A stretch of DNA of 16,068 nucleotides from Candidatus Latescibacterota bacterium (GTDB lineage: Bacteria > Latescibacterota > UBA2968 > GCA-2709665): assembly GCA_030746455.1 (NCBI GenBank), contig JASLMQ010000404.1, positions 1 to 16,068 on the forward strand, written 5' to 3'. Below, one piece after another: positions 1 through 7,895 of the stretch; within the stretch, counting starts at the first letter, position 1, and every line of letters begins with the position of its first letter. The position numbers and the translations under genes are program-made. The notes beneath the pieces were generated by a model. That model did no database searches and had not been told where the DNA came from. It saw only the letters and a list, made by a program, of their open reading frames with translations.

Positions 1-1584
1 GCCAACTTCATGGCCGGGTATATGATGTACGGCGGACGCCTGATCATCCTGGGGGACTCAGGAGAACGTGTCGGGGAGGACATGATGGGCGGAGAGATCT
101 ATGTCGGAGGCGAGGTGGAGTCCCTGGGAAACGACGCCATACTCGTCGATCCGTCGTCCACCGATCTCGGAACCGTGATGGAGTTCCTCGACCGCTACGG
201 CCTGCCGTTCAAAGGGACCTTCAGGAAGGTCGTCTGCGCAGGCAAACAGCTCAAGTACAAGGTCGCCGAACCGCGGATCCGCAACATGCCTTTCTTCCAG
301 TTTTCCGGGGGCCACGTGCCCTACTGGAACAGCAAGGTGCAGGAGGACATCAAGGTCAAGTCCATCATCGGCCGATACCGCATCCGCGGATACGGCGCAT
401 CTCGCCACCTCCCCAACTTTTCGGACATTGCCTTCAAGGCCAGACTGTCCGATCTGCCGGACGATCCCGAGGTCACATCCAAGGTGAACCTTCGGACTTT
501 CGTGGGAGACAGGCACAGCGCCAAGCCCCTGGACCTGAGCATGCCGGTGATGATCGCACCGATGAGTTTCGGGGCACTCAGTCCGCCTATGAAGGCCGCC
601 CTGGGGATCGCGTCGCGCCTCTCCGGCATATCGGACAATACCGGAGAGGGGGGCATGTATTCCGAGGAGCGGGCGGAGGCCCGGCAGCTGATCGCCCAGT
701 GTCTGGCCGGCCGCCTGGGCTGGAACGTCCACGACATGAGGCGTTCCGATTGCGTGGAGATCTACATATCCCAGGGCGCGAAGCCCGGGCTGGGCGGGCA
801 GCTTATGGCCGAAAAGCTGACTCCGGAGATTGCCGCCATCCGTGGCATCCCTTCCGGTATGGACCTGCGCTCCCCGTCCCGGCATCCCGATATCCTGGGC
901 GGGGACGACCTGATCATGAAGGTCCAGGAGTTCCGGGAGGCAGTGGGCTGGCGCGTTCCCGTCAGCATCAAGCTCGGGGCGGGACGCATCCGTGACGACA
1001 TCAAGATCGCCTACAAGGACGGGCTGGACTTCGTGGAGCTCGATGGCCTGCAGGGCGGGACGGGAGCTGCGGGAAACGAGGTGCTGGAGTATGTGGGCAT
1101 CCCAACCCTGGCCGCCCTCCAGGAGGCCCTGGATGGATTGGAGGAGATCGACGCTGCGGGCAAACTGCCCATCGTCCTCATGGGCGGCATCACCAACGGT
1201 GCGGATGCCGTCAAAGCCCTGGCCCTGGGCGCCAGTGCAGTCGCCTTGGGCACATCCATGCTGATCGCGGGGGGCTGCATAAGCTGCATGCAGTGCAGCG
1301 TGGGCAACTGCGTCGTCGGAATGGCCACCCAGGAGCCCGAACACGTCAAGCGCTACGAAATCGAGAAAAGGGCCGAGGGGATGCACCGGTTCCTGGAGGC
1401 GTTCCGGTGGCAGATGGCGTCTATCACCCACGCCCTGGGCTACACTGATTTCCGCCAATTGTCGCGAGACAGCCTTGTGGCAGTCACGCTGGAGGCGGCA
1501 TTCCTGACCCGCCTGCCCTACGACCCCAGCTACCGGGATCAGCCTCCTTCATCCGTAGATTGGCAGGGGGCTTCGCAGCGATGA
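1..1584 (+). CDS. Glutamate synthase-type protein, GXGXG tail + FMN barrel (5' partial)
   Basis: The reading frame is open from base 1, so the N-terminus lies outside the window; 527 residues are visible. Visible residues 1-50 are the end of a GXGXG beta-helix (GERVGEDMMGGEIYVGG). The rest is a glutamate synthase FMN barrel: PMSFGALS near 183, an NTGEGGM loop, SQGAKPGLGG, IKLGAG, DGLQGGTGA and LMGGITNGADAV. The Fe-S cysteines keep the GltB spacing, C426-x5-C432-x4-C437, with an extra Cys at 429. In this family the barrel uses ammonia and 2-oxoglutarate to make glutamate, with electrons from a GltD-type partner, here the next gene (ATGA overlap). GXGXG precedes the barrel, the reverse of canonical GltB but the order of archaeal-type or GlxC-GlxD subunits. 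An N-methylglutamate synthase-like or other transamidase role is possible. An amidotransferase subunit, if any, must lie upstream. Confidence 0.9.
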   Translation, partial: ANFMAGYMMYGGRLIILGDSGERVGEDMMGGEIYVGGEVESLGNDAILVDPSSTDLGTVMEFLDRYGLPFKGTFRKVVCAGKQLKYKVAEPRIRNMPFFQFSGGHVPYWNSKVQEDIKVKSIIGRYRIRGYGASRHLPNFSDIAFKARLSDLPDDPEVTSKVNLRTFVGDRHSAKPLDLSMPVMIAPMSFGALSPPMKAALGIASRLSGISDNTGEGGMYSEERAEARQLIAQCLAGRLGWNVHDMRRSDCVEIYISQGAKPGLGGQLMAEKLTPEIAAIRGIPSGMDLRSPSRHPDILGGDDLIMKVQEFREAVGWRVPVSIKLGAGRIRDDIKIAYKDGLDFVELDGLQGGTGAAGNEVLEYVGIPTLAALQEALDGLEEIDAAGKLPIVLMGGITNGADAVKALALGASAVALGTSMLIAGGCISCMQCSVGNCVVGMATQEPEHVKRYEIEKRAEGMHRFLEAFRWQMASITHALGYTDFRQLSRDSLVAVTLEAAFLTRLPYDPSYRDQPPSSVDWQGASQR

Positions 1585-4139
1585 GCGAGCCGAAGATGTT
1601 GGCCATAGAGCAGAGAGACCTCTGCGACGGACACGGAAGCGTGGAGTGGGTTCCGGCTCCCTGCCAGAAGGCCTGCCCGGTGGGAACCGATGTCCCTTCC
1701 TATATCTCCCTGATCTGGGAGGGGAAGCTCAAGGAGGCCCTGGAAGCAATCACGGACACCAACCCGTTCAGTTCCGTCTGCGGGCGGGTATGCTCCATGC
1801 CGTGCGAAATCTCCTGCAGGAGGGCAGAGAGCGACGGATCGGTCGCCATTCGGAACCTCAAACGATTCGTCATGGACCAGCTGGGACACGACTATCGTCT
1901 CCCGCCCGTCGCGGTGTCCAGGAAGCAGACCATCGGCATCGTCGGAGGCGGGCCCACGGGCCTGACGGCAGCGCAGGACCTGGCCAAATTGGGCTATCAA
2001 GCCCACGTCTACGAGAGGTCCGATCGCCTCGGGGGAATGATGCGTGCCATTCCCGAGTTTCGCCTGCCCCAGAGCGCCATCGACGAAGACATCGGCCGTC
2101 TCCTGGCGCAGTGCCCTGGTATCGTGGCCTACCTCGGTTCCGCCCTTGGTTCCGAGATCAGCCTGGACGAGCTGAAGGTGAAACACGACGCCGTACTTCT
2201 GGCCATCGGGTTGTGGCGAGACAGAAGACTGCGCATCCCGGGGGAAGATGAGAGCCTGGATGGACTCTACGGCGTGGATCTGGTTGCTGAGACCGGCCGT
2301 GGCGTGACGAGAGAGCTCAGCGGGAGAGCCGTTGTCATCGGCGGGGGCAACGTAGCTATGGACATGGCCAGGACGGCCCTGCGATTGGGGGCCCGGGAGG
2401 TCCACCTCTACTGCCTGGAATCCCGGAGCGAAATGCCGGCGTGGAGGCACGAGATAGACGATGCGCAGCGGGAGGGGATCCGGATCAACCCGTCGTGGGG
2501 GCCGAAGCAGATCCTCAATCGGAACGGCAGGGTCACGGGTGTCGAATTCGTGAGGTGTGTGTCCGTATTCGATGACGGTGGGCGGTTCAATCCCTCCTAC
2601 GATCCGGACAAGACGACGCAGGTCGATGCCGACTCGGTGCTGGTCGCCATCGGCCTGCAGGCGGCCAGTGACGAACTCGAGGCCGCCGGGATGATCGACC
2701 GGGGTCTCGTGAAGGCGGAGTTCGGGACCATGCGGACGGCGGACCCCAAGGTCTTCGCCGCGGGAGACTGCGCCTTCGGCCCCTCCGCGATCGTAGATGC
2801 GATGAACCACGGTCACAGAGCAGCCTACTACATCAACGCCTTCCTCGAAGGCCAGGAAGGCCCGCTGCCGTACGCGACGCCGTATCGCACACGCCGCGTC
2901 CCCGTGGCTCAGGACCCCATGTGGGAGAAGCTGTCCCGGGAGGAGCAGGCCTTCCACGGGTTCGACCCAACCCGCCCGTTCGCTTCCGAAAGCGAAACCG
3001 CCTACGATTTGGAGGCCGCAAGGCGCCAGGCGGCCCGATGCCTTCGCTGCGATGCGGAGACGGGTTCGGCCAATTACCCGAGGGGGACCCGTGAGCTCAT
3101 CCGGGCCATGTCGGAGACGGATCCCGAGGACGCAGGGCGCCTCCGGACGATCACGCGCGCACACCTCAGACCACGTGAGAATCCCTTCCCACCCGACCGA
3201 CCGCCGCACATCGATGACCTCGTGTTCCTTTCGGCTGCACTGACACGACTGGTGATCGATCCCTATCGCGAGGCCTGCAACACGACCACCGCGATCGGCG
3301 CGTCTGTGAAGCTGCAGCAGCCATGCCTGTTCTGCGGCTTTGACGATGCACCCGACGACGTGCGGCACGCCCTGGCGCAGGGCATCGAGGCAAGCGGGTG
3401 CGGGTACGTGGGTGTCCGGCCGCTGCCTTCGGACGCCGCGGGCGGGAACGGAGGGTCTCCCGGAGGCAAGCTACCGTGGCTACAGCTTCTCGTGCCGGGG
3501 CAGTCCGAACCCCGGTCCGAGGCAGACGGGTTGGTCTATGTTGTCGGCGCGGACTTCGATCCTCCTCGGGCCGAACGGCTTCGGGGAGAGCAGCTTCTGG
3601 GGCTGAGCGTTCGGGCTTCGGCACTGGAGGAATCGATCCCCTACGCCCTGGAGAACGAATTCGACGTGCTCCTCCTCGACGGCACGTCGGGCATCGGTAC
3701 CCCCTGGGTGGAGCTGCACGGGTATCCGGACCTGACAGTCCTGCGACACGCCATCCGGATCCTGAGGGATCTGGACCGGGAGGAGGAGATCTCACTGCTC
3801 TATTTCGGCGGCGTGAAGTCCGGGACGGACCTCGCAAAGGTCCTGGCCATCAACTGCGTGGGCGCCGTCTTCGGGGTGGCCATGGCCCTGGCCGTGGGAG
3901 GGGCGATCGGGAAGGACGGGATCGACTTCCAGGCCGGCCCCGGCCCGGATGAACGCGCCAGTGCCGTGGAGAACTGGATCCAGGCCACCGCGGAGGAGAC
4001 GGCCATCATCGCCCGCTGCACGGGCAAGACCAATGTGCACAACCTGGAGCCGGAGGACATGCGCAGCATCACCCTGGCCACGTCGGAGGCAATCGGGATT
4101 CCCATGGCATCGGGTATGGAGAAGAGGGAATGGTTCTAA
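1581..4139 (+). CDS. GltD-like FAD/NAD(P)H Fe-S oxidoreductase fused to a degenerate glutamate-synthase barrel
   Basis: 852 residues. The ATG at 1581 overlaps the previous stop (ATGA), with an AGGGGG upstream; a TTG at 1560 in the same frame is less likely. Residues 25-80 carry the GltD-type Fe-S motif: C28-x3-C32-P, then C67-x3-C71-x3-C75-x3-C79. The FAD-binding GxGxxG is at 122-127, the NAD(P)H-binding VVIGGGNVAMD at 251-261, FAAGDC at 392-397 and CLRC at 487-490. GltD normally ends here, at about 450-500 residues. Residues ~540-852 form an added domain resembling the barrel of the upstream gene: YFGGVKSGTDLAKVLA matches LMGGITNGADAVKALA, and the helical tail also aligns. It lacks the Fe-S cysteines and the IKLGAG and SQGAKPG loops. 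Known family role: pass electrons from NAD(P)H to the synthase subunit. The role of the extra barrel is unknown; docking or regulation is my guess. Confidence 0.85.
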   Translation: MSEPKMLAIEQRDLCDGHGSVEWVPAPCQKACPVGTDVPSYISLIWEGKLKEALEAITDTNPFSSVCGRVCSMPCEISCRRAESDGSVAIRNLKRFVMDQLGHDYRLPPVAVSRKQTIGIVGGGPTGLTAAQDLAKLGYQAHVYERSDRLGGMMRAIPEFRLPQSAIDEDIGRLLAQCPGIVAYLGSALGSEISLDELKVKHDAVLLAIGLWRDRRLRIPGEDESLDGLYGVDLVAETGRGVTRELSGRAVVIGGGNVAMDMARTALRLGAREVHLYCLESRSEMPAWRHEIDDAQREGIRINPSWGPKQILNRNGRVTGVEFVRCVSVFDDGGRFNPSYDPDKTTQVDADSVLVAIGLQAASDELEAAGMIDRGLVKAEFGTMRTADPKVFAAGDCAFGPSAIVDAMNHGHRAAYYINAFLEGQEGPLPYATPYRTRRVPVAQDPMWEKLSREEQAFHGFDPTRPFASESETAYDLEAARRQAARCLRCDAETGSANYPRGTRELIRAMSETDPEDAGRLRTITRAHLRPRENPFPPDRPPHIDDLVFLSAALTRLVIDPYREACNTTTAIGASVKLQQPCLFCGFDDAPDDVRHALAQGIEASGCGYVGVRPLPSDAAGGNGGSPGGKLPWLQLLVPGQSEPRSEADGLVYVVGADFDPPRAERLRGEQLLGLSVRASALEESIPYALENEFDVLLLDGTSGIGTPWVELHGYPDLTVLRHAIRILRDLDREEEISLLYFGGVKSGTDLAKVLAINCVGAVFGVAMALAVGGAIGKDGIDFQAGPGPDERASAVENWIQATAEETAIIARCTGKTNVHNLEPEDMRSITLATSEAIGIPMASGMEKREWF

Positions 4140-4223
4140 GTAGAGGCCCGGAAGTATCTTGAGTTCCAGGTGAACGCATAGGACCCTTTGGGCAGCCTCC
4201 GATTGTGGGCAGAAGGGCAAGGA

Positions 4224-4347
4224 AGCGATCAGCGATCAGCATTCAGCCGAACCAGCGCGTGGCGCACCATCGCGCGCCTGTATGGATCCCACCTTCTGGC
4301 ACACCCATTGATCTGGTTCGGCTGACAGCTGAAGGCTGAAGGCTGAA
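4224..4347. repeat. Inverted repeat made of degenerate 7-bp units
   Basis: A perfect 13-bp inverted repeat (TCAGCCGAACCAG at 4243-4255 and its complement at 4313-4325) encloses a 57-bp spacer. Each arm extends outward into imperfect 7-bp tandem units: AGCGATC AGCGATC AGCATTC on the left (4224-4244) and AGCTGAA GGCTGAA GGCTGAA on the right (4327-4347). The spacer holds no ORF. This resembles a small non-autonomous repeat or MITE-like element, or a REP-type structure, lying in the gap between the glutamate synthase operon and the methyltransferase. I see nothing else recognisable in the rest of 4140-4508. Confidence 0.6.
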
Positions 4348-4508
4348 ACCTGCGTCGCCTCTTCAGGGCCAGTTGTCAAAACTGGAGCATGCCCCTGCCC
4401 AGAGCGGCCCGAACCCTCCCACCGTGCGACAGGGAGCGGGCAGCGTCGCTGAAGATCGATACGCCTCTCACGTCCATCGACCCCAGAACGGAGCAACGCG
4501 GAAGACAG

Positions 4509-5963
4509 ATGAGCCGAGCCCCCCACCAGAGACCCGGCCTCATGGCATCCCACTATCGTCCGCTGTCCGACGGTGACCTCCGCCGGGTCGCCGAGGCGGC
4601 CTTCGAGGTCCTCGAGAAGAAGGGGATGGCGGTCTATTCCCCCACCGCGTTTGACGCCCTCAAGGATGCAGGAGCGGCGGCGGATGCGGAAACACGAACC
4701 GTCCGGATGCCCCGTTCCATGGTGGAGGACGCCATTGCCACCAACCCATCCTCGATCACCCTGTGGGCCCGAGACCCCGCATACCACGCCGTGCTGGAGA
4801 AGAACCGGGTTCACTACGGCACCGGCGGCACCGCTCTGTATGTGCTCGACCCGGATACGGGGGAACGCCGCGAAGCGACTGTCCCCGACGTCATCCTGAA
4901 TGCCCGGATGGTACAGGCTCTGGAGTACATCCACCTCTTCACCATCAACGTCTTCCCACACGACGTGGTGGAACTGGACTCGATCGACGTCAACCGCTTC
5001 TTCCACGCGCTGGACAACACGACCAAACACGTCATGGGTGGCCTCTACTCCCTGAACGGCTGTAAGAAGGCCGTCGAACTGGCCGAGATGGTGGCCGGCA
5101 GTCCCGAGAAGCTCCGCGAGGAGCCCTTCGTGTCGTTCATCACCCTCATCATCAGCCCGTTCAAGATCGACAAGCACTACGGCGAGATGACGTGCTATCT
5201 GGCCGAACGCGGACTCCCGGTAGTCGTGCCGACCGAGCCCATCTGCGGAACGACCTCGCCCATCACGCTCGCGTCCAACGTGCTCTCGCACATCGCCGAG
5301 ACGCTCGGGGGTATCACTATCGTCCAGAGCGTCCGCAAGGGCGCTCCCGGGATCTGCGGGAGCGTGGGTTCCATCACGAACCTGAACACGATGGACCACG
5401 TCTCGGGTGCCGTGGAGCGCGGCATGATCCACGCCGCGGTGTCACAGCTGGCGCAGCATTTCGGAGTTCCCCTCTACTCGACGGCGGGATGTTCCGACGC
5501 GAAGGAGGTAGGCGTCCAGTCGGCTTATGAAAGCGCCATCATGAGCCTCCTCGTGGCCATGTCGGGGGCGAACTACATCCACGACATTGCGGGACTGATG
5601 GAATCCGACCTGACCGTATCCTATGACAAGCTCGTGATCGACAATGAAATCCTGGGCATGTGTCAGCGCGTCCTGCGCGGCATCGAGGTCACGGACGACA
5701 CCCTTGCGCTCGACCTCATCCTGGGGAAGGCTCCGGGCGAGGACTATCTGGCCGAATTCCACACCGTGGAGCACATGAGAACCGAGTTCTTCATGCCGAG
5801 GCTCTCGAACCGGGACCGGCGGGACGCCTACGACGTCCTCCACAGCACCGCGGCCGGCGCCAGGGCCTTTGTGGAGCAGGTGCGCGCCGGGGCGCCCCCC
5901 AGCTGCATCGACGGGGCCCTTCGGGAGCAGATCCTGAAACGGTTCCCGGAGATTCACCCATAG
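4509..5963 (+). CDS. MttB family (trimethylamine/betaine-type:corrinoid) methyltransferase, non-pyrrolysine
   Basis: 484 residues from the ATG at 4509, preceded by a weak GGAAG. The frame stays open to an ATG at 4389, but those 40 codons look non-conserved and that start has no well-spaced ribosome site. An ATG at 4542 is the other option. The protein has MttB-superfamily traits: an N-terminal helix-rich segment ending EVLEKKGMAVYS, YGTGGTALYVLDPDTGE near 103-119, PTEPICGTTSPITLASNVLSHIAETL at 241-266 (typically APVTLAG...AE in the family), and SDAKEVGVQSAYES near 329-341. No in-frame TAG occurs, so it belongs to the pyrrolysine-free group, which includes MtgB (glycine betaine) and other quaternary-amine demethylases. 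Such enzymes transfer a methyl group to a cobalamin-bearing protein. No corrinoid protein or activase lies in the window. The substrate cannot be assigned. Confidence 0.85.
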   Translation: MSRAPHQRPGLMASHYRPLSDGDLRRVAEAAFEVLEKKGMAVYSPTAFDALKDAGAAADAETRTVRMPRSMVEDAIATNPSSITLWARDPAYHAVLEKNRVHYGTGGTALYVLDPDTGERREATVPDVILNARMVQALEYIHLFTINVFPHDVVELDSIDVNRFFHALDNTTKHVMGGLYSLNGCKKAVELAEMVAGSPEKLREEPFVSFITLIISPFKIDKHYGEMTCYLAERGLPVVVPTEPICGTTSPITLASNVLSHIAETLGGITIVQSVRKGAPGICGSVGSITNLNTMDHVSGAVERGMIHAAVSQLAQHFGVPLYSTAGCSDAKEVGVQSAYESAIMSLLVAMSGANYIHDIAGLMESDLTVSYDKLVIDNEILGMCQRVLRGIEVTDDTLALDLILGKAPGEDYLAEFHTVEHMRTEFFMPRLSNRDRRDAYDVLHSTAAGARAFVEQVRAGAPPSCIDGALREQILKRFPEIHP

Positions 5964-5995
5964 AGGGGGCCCTGGGTCCCAGACGGGCAGAGCGA

Positions 5996-6024
5996 GAGGC
6001 CCCGGAGCGCGACTCCGGGGCCTC
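5996..6024. terminator. Strong GC hairpin between convergent genes
   Basis: A perfect 12-bp stem (GAGGCCCCGGAG / CTCCGGGGCCTC) closes a 5-nt CGCGA loop, 32 bases after the methyltransferase stop. No T-tract follows on either strand, so it is a terminator-like or mRNA-stabilising hairpin rather than a textbook intrinsic terminator. Its position between genes converging from both sides would suit a bidirectional role. Confidence 0.6.
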
Positions 6025-6060
6025 GGCTGTTCGGGAACATCGTGCGCCAGCGCAAGTGGA

Positions 6061-6575
6061 CTACCTCACCAGCACCATCCTCCTGACTGCCAGGTTCTCG
6101 CCCGCCTCCAGCCTATACAGATACACGCCGCTGGTCACCTGGCGCCCGACGGCATCCCTGCCGTCCCACTGGACGCTGTGGTAGCCGACATCCTGGTTGG
6201 CGTCCACCAGCACCCGCACCGTCTGCCCCAGCGCACTGTAGATCGTCAGTCGGACCTGGCAGGGCTCGGGCAGCCCGTAGGGGATGGTGGTGGATGGGTT
6301 GAAAGGGTTGGGGAAGCTCGCCACCTCGAAGTCCGCGGGCTCGGATGCCAGGGCCGGCTTCGCCGCCGGCACAACGGGAGCTCCGGATACCGAGTCGTAG
6401 AGCCGTCCCCCGTGTCATCCACCGGCTCATCCTGGATGATCCCCGTGATCTCGACCGTCACCGGATCGCCATCGGGATCGGTGACCCCGAGGATCTCGAT
6501 CTCCACCATCTTGTAGTTGGGCGGCCACGATGTCTCGACGCTGGCTGCGGCGGCGGAGCAGTCCGGAGGCTGGTT
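6061..6575 (-). pseudogene. Decayed C-terminus of a secreted protein with FlgD-Ig / T9SS-type sorting tail
   Basis: Two reading frames together give the end of a surface or secreted protein. The upstream frame (about 6575 to 6412) reads PPDCS, then SWPPNYKMVEIEILGVTDPD and GIIQDEPVDDTGDG, a repeat type found near the C-terminus of large FCB-group proteins. The frame then shifts at a five-C run (6407-6411). The second frame reads YDSVSGAPVVPAAKPA, then FPNPFNPSTTIPYGLP, ALGQTVRVLVD and VTSGVYLYRLEAGENLAVRRMVLVR to a TAG at 6061. That is a complete FlgD-Ig-like sorting domain. No N-terminus exists: the upstream frame runs into the 3' end of the BNR gene without a start. The last 103 codons could be called as a free ORF from a GTG at 6372, but no signal peptide or partner domain is present. 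One added base at the C-run would restore one frame, so a sequencing error may explain the shift, though not the missing front. Confidence 0.7.
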
Positions 6576-6615
6576 CGATACCTTGGATAGGAGAGAGGAG
6601 CCCCATACCGCGAAC

Positions 6616-7869
6616 TCACTCGCCCGGCCGGATCCTGTAGCGATAGCTCGGCCACGGCAGCTCCATGCGGTCCTCCTGCAGCTCGCAGTAGCTGGTCAGC
6701 ATCACCAGCCTCAGGTCTCCGGTCTCGCGCTCGTTGTAAACGAAGTAATTGCTGAACCGTACCCAATGGGGCATGTGGGGTTCGCGATTCTGGATCACCG
6801 TCAGCGTGTCGCGCTTCAGCGTCACCGTGTCTTCGTCGACCTCCACGATCGCCAGTGGATAGCGCGGGTCGGCCCGCATGGGGTAGCGCTCGCGGATCTC
6901 GGCGGACGCCTCGGTCTCCAGTGCCGGCAGGATGTTGGCGATCCAGTAGAGACGGTCGTTCTTCTCGGACCGGATCAGCACGGACCACGCCCGTGGGGAA
7001 GTCAGCCCTCCCCCATCATCGTACGTTAGAGCCCGCGGTTCGCTCCACGTCTCCCCGCCGTCTTCCGACAGGCTGTACGGCCTGAGCCACAGGTCGAACG
7101 GATAGGGCTCGACCTGGCCCTGCACGCGCATGATGTTGATCATGCGCCCGTCCTTAAGCACGGCGGCAGCCTGTTCGCATCCCCCGCCTGGAACCCGCCC
7201 TCCCGATCTCCAGCTCAGGTCCGCCCAGACGTCGTTCCACGTCCCGTAGAACCGTCCGGCCTGGATGGTGCCGTGGGTCTCGACGTCTGCCGGCGTCCGG
7301 ATCTGGCAGGGGATCACGATCCTGCCATCTGCCAGTTTCGTAAAGGGGGGCGGAGCGCCGAGGATGGCACTGCCTTCACCGAAGGTAACGTCTTTGGCCC
7401 AATGGAGTGCATCGTAGCCGTCGCCTTCCTCAACGAGCTGGTGCAGCTCCCCCCAGGACCGCCCTCCGTCGGACGACACTTCGTATTGGGCACGACAGCT
7501 GTTCTCGATCCGCGTCCGCATGAGGTCGTAATACGTCTTTCGTTCGCTTTTTGGGGCCGTGAACAGCCATTGCTGCTGAAATCGAACGATGCGGTCGTTG
7601 TCCGGATCCCTGTAGAGCGGCCCGTAGGAGGTCTCCGCGAATCGTCCGTCCGAGGTCTCCGACTCCATCGGGATCTCGTCGGCCAGCTCCCACGTCACTC
7701 CGTTGTCTTCCGAACGCCACATCTGGCTGGTGCTCGCACCCATCCGGAGCTCCAGCATCGACACGCCCTCGCTCGACGTGTAGATCGGGTGCGCCGAGTT
7801 CGCGGGCTGGCAGACATTCAGCGATTCGTCCTGATCTTCCGGATACAGCTCCCGTTCCACTGTGATCAT
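6616..7869 (-). CDS. BNR-repeat sialidase-like protein
   Basis: 417 residues. The ATG at 7869 is chosen because GGGGAGG lies 5 bases upstream; the frame stays open further but would overlap the preceding gene. Three Asp-box motifs (S-x-D-x-G-x-T-W type) are visible: SEDNGVTW at 53-60, SSDGGRSW at 132-139 and SEDGGETW at 268-275, evenly placed as expected for a six-bladed beta-propeller. This supports the BNR/exo-alpha-sialidase superfamily, which includes many glycoside hydrolases and non-enzymatic propellers. I cannot confirm a sialidase arginine triad from the sequence alone, so activity on sialic acid is not established. No signal peptide or membrane segment is evident, so the protein appears cytoplasmic, which is unusual for a sialidase. 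It is the third gene of the operon, 26 bases after the URO-D-like gene. Confidence 0.8.
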   Translation of the reverse strand: MITVERELYPEDQDESLNVCQPANSAHPIYTSSEGVSMLELRMGASTSQMWRSEDNGVTWELADEIPMESETSDGRFAETSYGPLYRDPDNDRIVRFQQQWLFTAPKSERKTYYDLMRTRIENSCRAQYEVSSDGGRSWGELHQLVEEGDGYDALHWAKDVTFGEGSAILGAPPPFTKLADGRIVIPCQIRTPADVETHGTIQAGRFYGTWNDVWADLSWRSGGRVPGGGCEQAAAVLKDGRMINIMRVQGQVEPYPFDLWLRPYSLSEDGGETWSEPRALTYDDGGGLTSPRAWSVLIRSEKNDRLYWIANILPALETEASAEIRERYPMRADPRYPLAIVEVDEDTVTLKRDTLTVIQNREPHMPHWVRFSNYFVYNERETGDLRLVMLTSYCELQEDRMELPWPSYRYRIRPGE

Positions 7870-7874
7870 GCCGT

Positions 7875-7881
7875 CCTCCCC
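7875..7881 (-). promoter_or_regulatory. Ribosome binding site fixing the BNR gene start
   Basis: GGGGAGG on the minus strand, 5 bases before the ATG at 7869. It decides against the longer in-frame ORF that reaches 8004. Confidence 0.7.
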
Positions 7882-7895
7882 GTTCCTCCGACTCG

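Noticed and set aside
1539..3368. Long antisense ORF (609 codons) opposite the GltD-like gene
   Set aside because: The plus strand carries clear FAD, NAD(P)H and Fe-S motifs. The antisense frame shows none and is a by-product of GC-rich codon bias.
4389..4508. Upstream 40-codon extension of the MttB-family gene
   Set aside because: It has no well-spaced ribosome site, its composition is low in conserved features, and the family's usual N-terminus begins near the ATG at 4509 or 4542.
5640..5963. Possible in-frame amber codon for pyrrolysine in the MttB homologue
   Set aside because: The whole reading frame is free of TAG until its true TAG stop at 5961-5963, which falls at the normal family length.
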